From: Rhodovibrio sodomensis
Lineage (GTDB): Bacteria; Pseudomonadota; Alphaproteobacteria; Kiloniellales; Rhodovibrionaceae
Assembly: GCF_016583645.1 (NCBI RefSeq)
Contig: NZ_NRRL01000021.1
Span: 1-64,000, forward strand
Reading direction: 5' to 3'
Length of the DNA stretch: 64,000 nt
Below are positions 31,472 through 41,076 of this stretch, one piece after another. Position numbers and translations under genes: made by a program. Under the pieces are notes generated by a model. It was not told the origin of the DNA. It searched no databases and was given only the letters and a program-made list of their open reading frames with translations. Position 1 is the stretch's first letter, and each line of letters begins with the position of its first letter.

Positions 31472-34201
31472 ATGCTCGACAAGACATTCAACCCGGCCGA
31501 GGTGGAACGGAAATTCTACGACGTCTGGCGTAAGTCCGGCGCTTTCCGCTGCGATCCGGACAGTCCGGCCAAGCCGTTCACGATCATGATGCCGCCGCCC
31601 AACGTGACCGGCAGCCTGCACATGGGCCACGCGCTCACCTTCACGCTGCAGGACGTGCTGACCCGGCATAAGCGGATGACCGGCTACGACGCGCTCTGGC
31701 AGCCCGGCATGGACCACGCCGGGATCGCGACCCAGTCGGTGGTCGAGCGCACCCTGGCGCAGGAGGGCAGCAGTGCCGCCGGGCTCGGCCGCCAGGCCTT
31801 CCTGGAGCGGGTCTGGGACTGGAAGGAACAGTCCGGCGGCACGATCTCGCGCCAGCTGACCCACCTGGGCGCCTCCCCGGACTGGGAGCGCGAGCGCTTC
31901 ACCATGGACGCCGGCCTGTCCAAGGCGGTGCGCAGGGTGTTCGTCGAGTTGCACCGCCAGGGGCTGATGTACCGCGACCAGCGCCTGGTGAACTGGGATC
32001 CCAAGCTGCACACCGCGATCTCCGACCTGGAAGTCAACCAGGTCGAGGTCGACGGCAAGCTCTGGCACTTCAAGTATCCGGTGGAGGGCGAGGCCGACAC
32101 CCATATCATGGTCGCCACCACCCGCCCCGAGACCATGCTGGGCGACACCGGCGTGGCGGTGCATCCGGAGGATCCGCGCTACCAGCACCTGGTCGGCAAG
32201 CACGTCATCCTGCCGCTGGTCGGCCGACGCATCCCGATCGTGGCGGACGCGTGGGCGGATCCCGAGACCGGCTCCGGCGCGGTCAAGATCACCCCGGCGC
32301 ACGACTTCAACGACTTCGAGGTCGGCCGGCGCTGCGGGCTGGAGGTGATCAACGTCCTCGACCGCGACGCGGCGATCAACGAGAACGCGCCGGAAGACTA
32401 CCAGGGCATGGACCGCTTCAAGGCGCGCAAGCAGATCGTCGCGGATCTGGAGGCCCTGGGTCTCCTCGCCAAGGTCGAGGAGCACCGCCACAGCGTGCCG
32501 CACGGCGACCGCTCCGACGTGCCGATCGAGCCGTGGCTGACCAACCAGTGGTACGTCGACGCCGCCACGCTCGCCAAGCCGGCGATGCAGGCGGTTCAGG
32601 ACGGCCGGACCCGGTTCGTGCCGTCGAACTGGGAGAACGTCTACTTCGAGTGGATGCGCAATATCCAGCCCTGGTGCGTCTCCCGGCAGATCTGGTGGGG
32701 CCACCAGATTCCCGCCTGGTACCCGCTGGACGCCGAGGGCGAGGCGACCGGCGATCCGTTCGTCGCGATGACCGAGGACGAGGCCAAAGCCGAGGCCGAG
32801 CGGCGTCTGGGCAAGAGCGTGCGCATCCTGCAGGCCGAGGACGAGGTTCCCGCGGACAACCGCGGCCTGGACGGCGAGACCGTCTACCTGCGCCGCGATC
32901 CGGATGTGCTCGACACCTGGTTCTCCAGCGCGCTCTGGCCGTTCTCCACCCTCGGCTGGCCGGACGAGACGCCGGAGCTGGCGAAGTACTACCCGACCGA
33001 CGTGCTGGTCACCGGCTTCGACATCATCTTCTTCTGGGTCGCCCGGATGATGATGGCGGGTCTGCACTTCATGGGCGACGTGCCGTTCCACACCGTCTAC
33101 ATCCACGCCCTGGTTCGCGATGCCCACGGCCAGAAGATGTCGAAGTCCAAGGGCAACGTGATCGACCCGCTCGACATCTGCCAGCGCTACGGCGCGGACA
33201 GCCTGCGCTTCACCCTGATCGCGCTGTCAGCCCAGGGCCGCGACGTCAAGCTGTCCGAGGACCGGGTCGAAGGCTACCGCAACTTCGCCACCAAGCTGTG
33301 GAACGCCGCCCGCTTCTGCCTGATGAACGGGGTTGAGCCCGATCCCGGCTTCGATCCCGGAAAGGTCGGGCAGACGGTCAACAAGTGGGCCGTCGCCAAG
33401 ACGGTGCGCGCCGCCCACGGGGTGGACGAGGCGCTCGCCGCCTACCGCTTCAACGACGCGGCGAGCGCGCTCTACCAGTTCACCTGGCACCAGTTCTGCG
33501 ACTGGTACGTCGAGTTCGCCAAGCCGATCCTGCAAGGCGACGACGAAGCCGCGAAGGCGGAGACCAGCGCCACCATCGCCTGGGTGATGCAGCGGCTGTT
33601 GCACCTGCTGCACCCGTTCATGCCGTTCATCACCGAGGAGCTGTGGGAGCAGTTCGGCGGCGGCGAGGGCAGCCGCCTGATCACCGGCAGCTGGCCGGAA
33701 CTAGGCGAGGGCCTGATCGACGCCGACGCGGAGGCCGAGATCGACTGGGTCACCCGCACGATCGGCGAGATCCGCACGGTGCGCGGGGAGATGAACGTCC
33801 CCAACAAGGCCGAGGTGCCGCTGCACCTGGAAGGCGCGGGCGCGACCACCAAGGCTCGCCTGGACCGCCACGCGACCCTGATCCGGCGGCTCGCCAAGCT
33901 GTCCGAGATCCGCACCCTCGACCGGGTCGACACCCGCGGCGCCGCGCAGCTCTTGATCGACGAGGCGACGGCGGTGCTGCCGCTCGCCGAGATCATCGAC
34001 CTCGCCCAGGAGCGCCAGCGCCTGCAGAAGGAGCTGGAGAAGCTCGACCAGGAGATCGCCAAGTACGACAAGAAGCTCGGAAACGCCGATTTCCTGAACA
34101 AGGCCCCGCAGGCCGTGGTCGAGGAACAGCGCGACCGCCGCGCGGACGCCGCCGCGTCCAGGGAGAAGCTGGCGAACGCCCTGGAGCGGCTCGTGGGGTA
34201 G
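31472..34201 (+). CDS. valS: Valyl-tRNA synthetase
   Basis: This 909-residue class I synthetase charges tRNA(Val). The HIGH-type signature is in PPPNVTGSLHMGHAL near residue 48, and the KMSKS loop is in GQKMSKSKGNVIDP. The editing (CP1) domain lies between them, with the TTRPETMLGDT block. The anticodon-binding domain follows, and a C-terminal coiled coil (about 840-905, ERQRLQKELEKLDQEIAKYDKKLG) grips the tRNA. I chose the ATG at 31472 (MLDKTFNPAEVERKFYDVW); the frame is open upstream to 31370 but without homology. Confidence 0.97.
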   Translation: MLDKTFNPAEVERKFYDVWRKSGAFRCDPDSPAKPFTIMMPPPNVTGSLHMGHALTFTLQDVLTRHKRMTGYDALWQPGMDHAGIATQSVVERTLAQEGSSAAGLGRQAFLERVWDWKEQSGGTISRQLTHLGASPDWERERFTMDAGLSKAVRRVFVELHRQGLMYRDQRLVNWDPKLHTAISDLEVNQVEVDGKLWHFKYPVEGEADTHIMVATTRPETMLGDTGVAVHPEDPRYQHLVGKHVILPLVGRRIPIVADAWADPETGSGAVKITPAHDFNDFEVGRRCGLEVINVLDRDAAINENAPEDYQGMDRFKARKQIVADLEALGLLAKVEEHRHSVPHGDRSDVPIEPWLTNQWYVDAATLAKPAMQAVQDGRTRFVPSNWENVYFEWMRNIQPWCVSRQIWWGHQIPAWYPLDAEGEATGDPFVAMTEDEAKAEAERRLGKSVRILQAEDEVPADNRGLDGETVYLRRDPDVLDTWFSSALWPFSTLGWPDETPELAKYYPTDVLVTGFDIIFFWVARMMMAGLHFMGDVPFHTVYIHALVRDAHGQKMSKSKGNVIDPLDICQRYGADSLRFTLIALSAQGRDVKLSEDRVEGYRNFATKLWNAARFCLMNGVEPDPGFDPGKVGQTVNKWAVAKTVRAAHGVDEALAAYRFNDAASALYQFTWHQFCDWYVEFAKPILQGDDEAAKAETSATIAWVMQRLLHLLHPFMPFITEELWEQFGGGEGSRLITGSWPELGEGLIDADAEAEIDWVTRTIGEIRTVRGEMNVPNKAEVPLHLEGAGATTKARLDRHATLIRRLAKLSEIRTLDRVDTRGAAQLLIDEATAVLPLAEIIDLAQERQRLQKELEKLDQEIAKYDKKLGNADFLNKAPQAVVEEQRDRRADAAASREKLANALERLVG

Positions 34202-34232
34202 GGGGGCCCTCGGGCGGGTAGATACCCGTCGG

Positions 34233-34353
34233 GCGTCCTTCGAAACGGGTGCTGGCGCGCCCCGCTCAGGATGACGTGCGCTTTGTAAGTCACTGATTTT
34301 AAAACTCACGTCATGCTGAGCAGGTCGGCGCAGCCGACCGTGTCGAAGCACGC
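34233..34353. repeat. Dispersed palindromic intergenic repeat, copy 2
   Basis: Begins GCGTCCTTCGAAAC, continues CTCAGGATGACGTG, then a TTTGTAAGTCACTG centre, CACGTCATGCTGAG and ends GTGTCGAAGCACGC. It is a version of the element at 4144-4258 with inverted ends. It lies between valS and ilvD. Confidence 0.75.
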
Positions 34354-34467
34354 CTGACGGCCCTCGCCCAGCACGCCACCGCCCGTCACGAAAACCGTTG
34401 GCTGCCCCGGAAGCCGGCGGCTATCCTCGCGTCCGGCGATACATGAGATGAGAGGAGAGAAGGCGCC

Positions 34468-36207
34468 ATGCCGCTCGACGAGAACCAGAAGCGCCGTTTC
34501 GACAAGTCCAAGCTGCCCAGCCGCCACGTTACCGTCGGCCCGAACCGGGCACCGCACCGCTCGATGTACTACGCGATGGGGCTCACGGAAGAAGAGATCA
34601 ACCAGCCGTTCGTCGGGGTGGCGACCTGCTGGAACGAGGCCGCGCCCTGCAACATCGCGCTGTCCCGGCAGGCGCAGGCGACCAAGTCCGGGTGCGAGGA
34701 AGGCGGCGGCACCCCGCGCGAGTTCACCACGATCACCGTCACCGACGGCATCGCGATGGGCCACCAGGGCATGAAGTCCTCGCTGGTGTCGCGCGAGGTG
34801 ATCGCGGATTCGACCGAGCTCACCATGCGCGGCCATTGCTACGACGCGATCGTCGGCATCGCGGGCTGCGACAAGTCGCTGCCGGGGATGATGATGTCGA
34901 TGGTCCGGCTCAACGTCCCAGCGGTGTTCATGTACGGCGGCACCATTCTGCCGGGGCGCTACAAGGACCGCGACGTCACCATCCAGGACGTGTTCGAGGG
35001 GGTGGGCGCGCACGCCGCCGGCAAGATGAGCGAGGACGACCTGCACGACCTGGAATGCCATGCCTGCCCGTCGGCCGGGTCGTGCGGCGGCCAGTTCACC
35101 GCCAACACCATGGCGTGCGTCTCCGAGGCGATCGGGCTCGCGCTGCCGGGCTCGGCCGGCGCGCCGGCGCCTTACGAGTCGCGCGACGAGTACGCCCGCG
35201 CCTCCGGCGTGGCGGTGATGGACCTGTTGGAGAAGAACATCCGCCCGCGCGACATCGTCACCCGCAAGGCGCTGGAGAACGCCGCCACGATCGTCGCCGC
35301 CTCCGGCGGCTCGACCAACGCCGCCCTGCACCTGCCGGCGATCGCGCACGAGGCCGGGATCGATTTCGACCTGCACGAGGTCGCGCGTATCTTCCGCCAG
35401 ACGCCCTATATCGCCGACCTGAAGCCGGCCGGCCGCTACGTCGCCAAGGACCTGTTCGAGATCGGCGGCGTGCCCGTGCTGATGAAGGCGCTCTACGAGG
35501 GCGGCTATCTGCACGGCGACTGCATGACCGTCACCGGCAAGACGATCGCCGAGAACCTGGAGGCGGTGACCTTCCCCAAGGACCAGGACATCGTCCGCCC
35601 GACCAGCGACCCGATCTCCACCTGGGGCGGCGTCGTCGGCCTGCAGGGCAACCTCGCCCCGCAGGGCGCGATCGTGAAGGTCGCCGGCCTGGACACCCTG
35701 AAGTTCACCGGGCGCGCGCGCTGCTTCGACTGCGAGGAGGAGGCGTTCGACGCCGTCTCCAGGCGCGACTACCAGGAAGGCGACGTGATCGTGATCCGCT
35801 ACGAGGGCCCGCGCGGCGGCCCCGGCATGCGCGAGATGCTGGCGACCACCGCGGCGATCTACGGCCAGGGCATGGGCAAGAAGGTGGCGCTGATCACCGA
35901 CGGGCGCTTTTCCGGGGCCACCCGCGGCTTCTGCATCGGCCACGTCGGCCCGGAAGCGGCGGTGGGCGGCCCGATCGGCCTGCTGCGCGACGGCGACACG
36001 ATCAAGATCGACGCCGACGAAGGCACGCTCGAGGTCGACCTGTCGGACGCCGAACTCGCCGAGCGCCGCAAGGCCTGGCAGCCGCGCGCCCACGACTACC
36101 AGGCCGGCACCATCTGGAAGTACGCCCAGACCGTCGGCGACGCCGAGAAGGGCGCGGTCACGCACCCCGGCGGGGCTGCGGAGACGCACTGCTACGCGGA
36201 TATCTGA
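34468..36207 (+). CDS. ilvD: Dihydroxy-acid dehydratase
   Basis: This 579-residue enzyme performs the third common step of valine, isoleucine and leucine synthesis (dihydroxy acid to keto acid). The iron-sulfur ligands are visible as Cys in [16 protein letters not shown] and [10 protein letters not shown]. Metal- and substrate-binding blocks VTDGIAMGH and [19 protein letters not shown] are intact. RBS-like GAGAGGAGAGAAGG precedes the ATG. No leader attenuator is visible. It is a single gene here with repeats on both sides. Confidence 0.96.
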   Translation: MPLDENQKRRFDKSKLPSRHVTVGPNRAPHRSMYYAMGLTEEEINQPFVGVATCWNEAAPCNIALSRQAQATKSGCEEGGGTPREFTTITVTDGIAMGHQGMKSSLVSREVIADSTELTMRGHCYDAIVGIAGCDKSLPGMMMSMVRLNVPAVFMYGGTILPGRYKDRDVTIQDVFEGVGAHAAGKMSEDDLHDLECHACPSAGSCGGQFTANTMACVSEAIGLALPGSAGAPAPYESRDEYARASGVAVMDLLEKNIRPRDIVTRKALENAATIVAASGGSTNAALHLPAIAHEAGIDFDLHEVARIFRQTPYIADLKPAGRYVAKDLFEIGGVPVLMKALYEGGYLHGDCMTVTGKTIAENLEAVTFPKDQDIVRPTSDPISTWGGVVGLQGNLAPQGAIVKVAGLDTLKFTGRARCFDCEEEAFDAVSRRDYQEGDVIVIRYEGPRGGPGMREMLATTAAIYGQGMGKKVALITDGRFSGATRGFCIGHVGPEAAVGGPIGLLRDGDTIKIDADEGTLEVDLSDAELAERRKAWQPRAHDYQAGTIWKYAQTVGDAEKGAVTHPGGAAETHCYADI

Positions 36208-36225
36208 CGGCCGCTCACTGATCCC

Positions 36226-36332
36226 CCTGCTCCACTGGGAGGAGGGGCGAGGGGAGGAGGAACCACGGGCGCGAATGCCGCGGGCAACCTCCTCTCCCTA
36301 ACCCTCTCCTCCCGCTGGAGGAGAGGGGATAA
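36226..36332. repeat. Pyrimidine/purine-rich long inverted repeat (family 2)
   Basis: GAGGAGGGGCGAGGGGAGGAGG pairs imperfectly with CCTCCTCTCCC and CCCTCTCCTCC on the other side of a 20-base centre. Related elements with CCCTCTCC/GGAGAGGG arms are at 39116-39245, 55671-55696 and 60752-60797. It separates ilvD from the metallopeptidase gene. Confidence 0.6.
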
Positions 36333-36385
36333 GTTCGGCGTTTTCAGCGAAATACCCGTCGCCCTTCGTCCACGGAGCGTCCGCA

Positions 36386-37900
36386 ATCGCCCGCATCGCC
36401 GTCGCCGGTTTTCAGCACGAGACCAACACCTTCGCGCCCGTAAAGGCGGACTTCGACGCCTTCGCGGTGCCGGGGGCGTGGCCGGGGCTGCTGCGCGGCG
36501 CTGAGGTGATCGCGGGCACGCGCGGGCGCAACCTGCCGATCGCGGGGTTCTGCGAAGCCGCCGAGCGGGCCGGGCACACCCTGCTGCCGCTGTCCTGGAC
36601 GGCGGCGAGCCCGAGCGCGCAGGTGACCGACGACGCGTTCGCCCGGATCGCCAACCAGATCCTGGAGGACCTGTCGCAGCAGGTCGGTCTGGACGCGGTC
36701 TATCTCGACCTGCACGGCGCGATGGTGACCGAGCGCGAGGCCGACGGCGAGGGCGCGCTGCTGGCCCAAGTGCGCGCGCTCGTCGGCGACCAGCTGCCGG
36801 TGGTCGCCAGCCTGGACCTGCACGCCAACGTCTCCCGGGCGATGGTCGACCGGGCGGACGCGCTGATCAGCTATCGAACCTATCCCCACGTCGACATGGC
36901 GGAGACCGGCGCGCGGGCGCTGGCGCAGCTGGACGGGCTGTTCAACGGCACCGCCGGCCGGGCGACCGCGTTCCGCCAGATCCCGTTCCTGATCCCGCTC
37001 ACCGCCGGCTGCACGCTGAGCGAGCCGGGTCGCGGGGTCTACGCCCGGCTGGCCGAGATCGAAGAAGCGCGTCCGGGGGTCATGCTGTCGTTCAACTGCG
37101 GCTTTCCGCCCGCGGACGTGCCCGACGCCGGGGCGAGCGTGATCGCCCACGCCCGCGACCAGACGACGGCCGATGCGGCGGCCGACGACCTCGCGGCCTA
37201 CGTCACGGAGCGGGAAGACGCGTTCGGCGCCGACATCCTGCCGGCCGGCTCCGCTGTGACGCAGGCGATCGAGCTGGTGCGCGCCCGTCGCGGGCCGGTC
37301 GTGCTGGCGGACACGCAGGACAACCCTGGCGCCGGCGGCAACGGCGACACCACCGGCCTGCTGCGCGAGCTGCTGGCGCAGGGCGCGTCGGGCGTGCTCG
37401 CCGGCCTGCTGCACGACCCCGACGCCGCGCGGGCGGCGCACGATGCGGGCGAAGGTGCGGTGATCGAGGTCTCCCTCGGCGGTCGAACGCCAGGCGATAC
37501 CCCGTTGGACGTGGGGGTAAAAGTGGCGGCGGTCGGGGACGGGCAGGTGACCGGGGTCGGCCCGTTTTACCGCGGTGCGCGCTTGCAGCTGGGGCCGTGC
37601 GCGCTGCTGGCGCTCGACGGCGGGCGGGTCCGGGTGGCGGTGGTCAGCCGCAAGCTGCAGGCCGCCGACCGCGCGCCCTTCCTGCACCTGGGCGCGGACC
37701 CGGCCGAGGCGGCGATCCTGGCGCTCAAATCCTCCGTGCACTTCCGTGCGGACTTCGGCCCGATCGCCAGCGATATCCTGATCGCCGCGGCGCCGGGGCC
37801 GAACCCGGTCGACCATACCCAACTCGCCTACCGCCACCTGCGCGCTGGGGTCCGCCTGATGCCGAACGGCCCGACCTTCCTGGGCGCCCCGCGGGGCTGA
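36386..37900 (+). CDS. M81 family metallopeptidase (MlrC-like), apparent ATC start
   Basis: This is a metallopeptidase of the MlrC type, 504 residues if begun at ATC 36386. The N-terminus RIAVAGFQHETNTFAP is the family signature and carries the metal-binding HET. Further blocks are DLHGAMVTE, DLHANVS with FRTYPH-like SYRTYPHVDMAETG, and the C-terminal ADTQDNPGAGGNGDT motif. The signature lies upstream of the first normal start codon (GTG 36467), and no ATG, GTG or TTG occurs in frame back to the stop at 36299. ATC at 36386 has GGAG eight bases before it. A point change from ATG, a true ATC start, or a sequencing error are the options. Confidence 0.8.
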   Translation: MARIAVAGFQHETNTFAPVKADFDAFAVPGAWPGLLRGAEVIAGTRGRNLPIAGFCEAAERAGHTLLPLSWTAASPSAQVTDDAFARIANQILEDLSQQVGLDAVYLDLHGAMVTEREADGEGALLAQVRALVGDQLPVVASLDLHANVSRAMVDRADALISYRTYPHVDMAETGARALAQLDGLFNGTAGRATAFRQIPFLIPLTAGCTLSEPGRGVYARLAEIEEARPGVMLSFNCGFPPADVPDAGASVIAHARDQTTADAAADDLAAYVTEREDAFGADILPAGSAVTQAIELVRARRGPVVLADTQDNPGAGGNGDTTGLLRELLAQGASGVLAGLLHDPDAARAAHDAGEGAVIEVSLGGRTPGDTPLDVGVKVAAVGDGQVTGVGPFYRGARLQLGPCALLALDGGRVRVAVVSRKLQAADRAPFLHLGADPAEAAILALKSSVHFRADFGPIASDILIAAAPGPNPVDHTQLAYRHLRAGVRLMPNGPTFLGAPRG

Positions 37901-37947
37901 GACGCGCGGCTTTTACAGTGGGTTGCGCGCGAGTGCTCGACGTGGGT

Positions 37948-38165
37948 TTTAAGCGAAGGCTGAACCACAGAGGCGCAGTGACACAGAGATGGCGTGCAAG
38001 GGACGGCCGCGTGTCTACACGGTCTAACGTTTGCGATGTTTGCGCGCGCAAGCGCGCCGAAAAAGCCTTCGTCCGTCCCTGCACCACCATCATCAGGGCG
38101 GCACAATGCTCGGCGGGGCACAGAATCTCTGTGCCTCTATATCTCTGTGGTTCAATCTTAACCGG
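37948..38165. repeat. Inverted-repeat element with CCACAGAG arms
   Basis: The left arm begins TTAAGC, then GAACCACAGAGG and GACACAGAGA. The right arm, read in reverse, is TTAAGATTGAACCACAGAG followed by GGCACAGAGA. About 115 bases lie between. The arms are imperfect inverted copies, as in non-autonomous MITE-like elements. The centre has no gene. Confidence 0.6.
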
Positions 38166-38197
38166 CATTCGCGCCCGAACACCGGCTCCGGGGCGGG

Positions 38198-38998
38198 TCA
38201 CCCCCAGGGCCCGGGGCGCTTGTTCTTCGGCTTGGCGGACCTCTTCCCGGCCGTCGGCTGCGCCGGCTGCGTGCGGGGCGGGCGCTTGATGCGGATGCCC
38301 TTGGGCTGCTCGCCGCCGCCCCACAGCGGGATCGACTTGTGCCGGAAGCTGCCGATCAGCGCGGCGCCGGCGGCAAAGCCGCCGATGTGCGCCCACCAGG
38401 CGACGCCGCCGCCGCTGGGCCCGCTGCCGAGCGCCGCGACCAGCTGGAAGCCGATCCAGCCGACCAGCAGCAGCCATGCGGGAAAGCGCAGCGGGATCCA
38501 GAACAGCAGGATCGTTACCCACGCCTTGGGATGCAGGATCAGGTAGGCGCCCAGTACGCCCGAGATCGCGCCCGAGGCGCCGATCATCGGGGTGGTCGAA
38601 CCGGGGGCGATCAGCACGTGGGCGAGCGCGGCCGCGGCACCGCAGATCAGGTAGAAGGCCACGAACTTCAGGTGGCCCATGGCGTCCTCGATGTTGTCGC
38701 CGAACACGCCCAGGAACAGCATGTTGCCGGCGAGGTGCATGAACCCGCCGTGCAGGAACATCGAGGTGAACAAGGTCGCCCAGGCCGGCAGCAGCGATAG
38801 GTCCGGCGCCAGTTCGCGCGCGCCCACCAGGACCGCCGGGATCAGGCCGAAGCTGTAGGCGATCGCCTGCGCCGCCCGCGGGCCGGAGGTGACCTGCAGG
38901 ATGAACACGACGATGCAGGCCGCGATGATCGCCCAGGTGACGACCGGCCGGTCGATCAGGATACGCGGGTTATCGTCCTGCAGCGGAATGAACGGCAT
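38198..38998 (-). CDS. Rhomboid family intramembrane serine protease
   Basis: This 266-residue protein has six predicted membrane segments. The catalytic Ser is in GASGAISG near residue 141 and the His in WWAHIGGFAAG near residue 193. FLHGGFMHLAGNMLFL supplies the conserved HxxxN helix of the oxyanion site. The short N-terminus and basic C-terminal tail (after about residue 220, rich in Lys, Arg and Pro) are typical of alphaproteobacterial rhomboids. It should cut transmembrane substrates near their helix ends. The target is unknown. Confidence 0.93.
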   Translation of the reverse strand: MPFIPLQDDNPRILIDRPVVTWAIIAACIVVFILQVTSGPRAAQAIAYSFGLIPAVLVGARELAPDLSLLPAWATLFTSMFLHGGFMHLAGNMLFLGVFGDNIEDAMGHLKFVAFYLICGAAAALAHVLIAPGSTTPMIGASGAISGVLGAYLILHPKAWVTILLFWIPLRFPAWLLLVGWIGFQLVAALGSGPSGGGVAWWAHIGGFAAGAALIGSFRHKSIPLWGGGEQPKGIRIKRPPRTQPAQPTAGKRSAKPKNKRPGPWG

Positions 38999-39280
38999 CG
39001 CGGGTCCCTTGGCGTGTGCGGCGCAGATGTCTCCCGGAGACTAGCGCGGATGGCGGCGCTTTGCAGGCATTCGCACGTTCGCGGTTGGTTTTGGGGAATG
39101 ATGGGCGTCCCGGCGGGTCCCTCTCCCTTGAGGGGAGAGGATAGGTGAGGGTGGGACTTCCAGCTGTGCGCCGGGGAGTCCCACCCTCACCCTCCCACGC
39201 CCTGAAGGGCGCGGGCCCCTCCCGCTCGCCTCGAGGGAGAGGCGAAGAGCGCCGCGGTGCCGCTGTTGATCGTCGTCGGG
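38999..39280. repeat. Intergenic region with long CTCTCC/GGAGAGG palindrome
   Basis: No gene is seen. From about 39116 to 39245 the sequence has CCCTCTCCCTTGAGGGGAGAGG followed by GGTGAGGGTGGGACT and its inverse AGTCCCACCCTCACC, then GCCTCGAGGGAGAGGC. This is family 2 of the long intergenic palindromes. It is followed directly by a family 1 repeat at 39281. Confidence 0.6.
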
Positions 39281-39396
39281 CGTGCTTCGACGCGCCGCCG
39301 CGGCCGGCGGCTGGTCCGTATGAAGTTAACTTATCTATCTGAACAACCTATCACTTCATCCTAGGCAGGCTTGCGCAGCAAGCCGTGTCGAAGGGC
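39281..39396. repeat. Dispersed palindromic intergenic repeat, copy 3
   Basis: Starts CGTGCTTCGACGCG, has TATGAAGTTAACTTATCTATCTGAACAACC in related form in the centre (compare the same sentence in copy 1), then TTCATCCTAGGCAGG and ends GCCGTGTCGAAGG. It resembles copy 1 most closely, including the TATCTATCTGAA centre. Confidence 0.75.
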
Positions 39397-39429
39397 GACT
39401 GCCGGGCGCCGAAGCCCCCGCGCCGGCCC

Positions 39430-40203
39430 TCATACGTCCAGCTCGCACACCACCGGGGTGTGGTCGGAGGCCTTGTCCCAGCCGCGCGGCGTGGTGTCGA
39501 TCTCGCAGGTCTTCAGGCGGTCGGCGGCCTGCGGGGACAACAGCAGATGGTCGATCCGCAGGCCGTCGTCGTTGCGGAAGGCCGCCCCGTAGTCCCAGTA
39601 GGAATAGACGTGCCGGTCGTCGTGCAGGGCGCGCCACGCCTCGGTATAGCCAAGGTATTGGAGCGCGCGGAAGCGGTTGCGTGTCTCCGGCCTGCACAGC
39701 GCGTCGTCGGCGAAGCGCGCGGGGTCGTAGACGTCGTCGTCGGTGGGCGCGCAGTTGTAGTCGCCGCCCAGCACAGTCGTCTCCTCGCTGCGCAGCAGCG
39801 CGTCGGCGTGGGCGCGCAACCGGTCCATCCAGGCCAGCTTGTAGGCGTACTTGGGCCCGTCGGCGGGGTTCCCGTTCGGCAGGTAGATCGACCCGACCCG
39901 GACGCCGCAGGTCCGCGCCTCGATATAACGGGCCTGCGCGTCGTTCGCGTCGCCGGGCAGGGCCGTCGCGGTCACCTCGATCGTGTCCCTGGACAGGATC
40001 GCCACCCCGTTATAGCTCTTCTGCCCGACCACCGCCGCCGCGTAGCCGGCGGCCTGGACCTCCATGCGCGGAAAGTTGTCCTCCGTGCACTTCAGTTCCT
40101 GCAGCAGCACCACGTCCGGCTGCGCCTGCTTGGCCCAGTCGGCCAGATGGCCGGCGCGCTGCTTGATCGAATTTACGTTCCAGGTGGCGACGCGCAGGGG
40201 CAT
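39430..40203 (-). CDS. xthA: Exodeoxyribonuclease III (AP endonuclease)
   Basis: This 257-residue enzyme cuts DNA at abasic sites and removes 3' blocks in base-excision repair. Family blocks are ATWNVNSIKQR (Asn ligand), LLQELKCTEDNFP with the Glu metal ligand, SIYLPNGNP, GDYNCAPTDDDVYDP with catalytic Asp and Asn, and the final SDHTPVVCEL with the Asp-His pair. The set is complete. It lies on the minus strand, downstream of the erpA gene and separated from it by mosaic palindromes at 40295-40406. Confidence 0.95.
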   Translation of the reverse strand: MPLRVATWNVNSIKQRAGHLADWAKQAQPDVVLLQELKCTEDNFPRMEVQAAGYAAAVVGQKSYNGVAILSRDTIEVTATALPGDANDAQARYIEARTCGVRVGSIYLPNGNPADGPKYAYKLAWMDRLRAHADALLRSEETTVLGGDYNCAPTDDDVYDPARFADDALCRPETRNRFRALQYLGYTEAWRALHDDRHVYSYWDYGAAFRNDDGLRIDHLLLSPQAADRLKTCEIDTTPRGWDKASDHTPVVCELDV

Positions 40204-40294
40204 GGCGGCGGCGCGAGCTCCTAGGCTTTCGCGGTTGGACAGAAGAAACGCCCGCGACGGATTTACGCGGCGCGGGCCTTAGATAAGTAACTGT

Positions 40295-40406
40295 CTGGGC
40301 AAGATGCTGAAAGGTAGAATTACCTTTCAGCATCTTGCCCAGTCTTCAAAAAGTTAGAGCAAAATTTACGACGTAAGCCGGTTCGGCTTACATCGTAAAA
40401 TCGCTC
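40295..40406. repeat. Mosaic palindromic element (RIME-like), copy 1
   Basis: A perfect 22-bp inverted repeat (40295-40316 with 40321-40342, four-base loop) carries GGGCAAGATGCTGAAAGGT. It is followed by a second palindrome with arms TTTACGA and TCGTAAA around GTAAGCCG/CGGCTTAC (40365-40399), enclosed by GAGC and GCTC. Similar units in the other order occur at 60176-60287. The build of two palindromic units recalls rhizobial RIME elements. Confidence 0.65.
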
Positions 40407-40437
40407 CTGCGCGTCGTGGCGGCGCGAACGACGTGAA

Positions 40438-40872
40438 CTAGATCGAGAAGGAGGCGCCGCAGCCGCACGAGCTGCTGGCGTTGGGGTTGCGGACCTCGAA
40501 GTACGAGCCGATCAGGTCGTCGACGTAGTGCAGCTCGGAGCCGCCCAGCAGCTCCAGCGACACCTCGTCGATCACGATCTTCACGCCGTCGCGCTCGAAG
40601 GTGTGGTCGTCGTCGTTGATCTGCTTGTCGAAATCGAAGCCGTAGCGGAAGCCGGAACAGCCGCCGCCGGACACCGACACCCGCAGCAGCAGCTGTGGGT
40701 CGCCCTCCTGCTCGATCAGGTAGGCGATCCGCTTGGCCGCGGCCTCGGTGATCGTCATCGGCTTCAGGCCGCCCTCGGGCGCCGCGCCGGCGTCGGCCCC
40801 GGCGGGGGCGGCGTCGCCGGCGGTCTCGCGGTTGAGCAGCGATTCCTGCTGCAGGCTTGCGGTCTCGCTCAC
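40438..40872 (-). CDS. erpA: Iron-sulfur cluster insertion protein ErpA
   Basis: This A-type carrier of 144 residues delivers Fe-S clusters to target enzymes. The three conserved cysteines are in GGGCSGFRYG and the final SSSCGCG. The core (about 38-144) has the normal length; an N-terminal extension of about 37 Ala/Gly/Glu-rich residues precedes it. ErpA and IscA-like proteins are hard to separate by sequence alone, but the ErpA-type placement opposite dgt in alphaproteobacteria supports this name. It shares a short divergent region with dgt. Confidence 0.85.
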   Translation of the reverse strand: MSETASLQQESLLNRETAGDAAPAGADAGAAPEGGLKPMTITEAAAKRIAYLIEQEGDPQLLLRVSVSGGGCSGFRYGFDFDKQINDDDHTFERDGVKIVIDEVSLELLGGSELHYVDDLIGSYFEVRNPNASSSCGCGASFSI

Positions 40873-41076
40873 GGCTGTTGCCTTTCGACGCTTCCAGGAA
40901 CTCCATCTCCTAATGTAAACGCCCGCACATCCCTGTCAAACCGCGCACCGGCAACACGGCCCTGCCGGAATCGCGGGGCCGGGCAGAGTGCGGGGCAGGG
41001 GCGATTGCGGGGCAGGAGCGATTGCGATGGGGCATGATTGCGACGGGGCCCGCGCCCGCGTAGGCTCGCCATCGTG

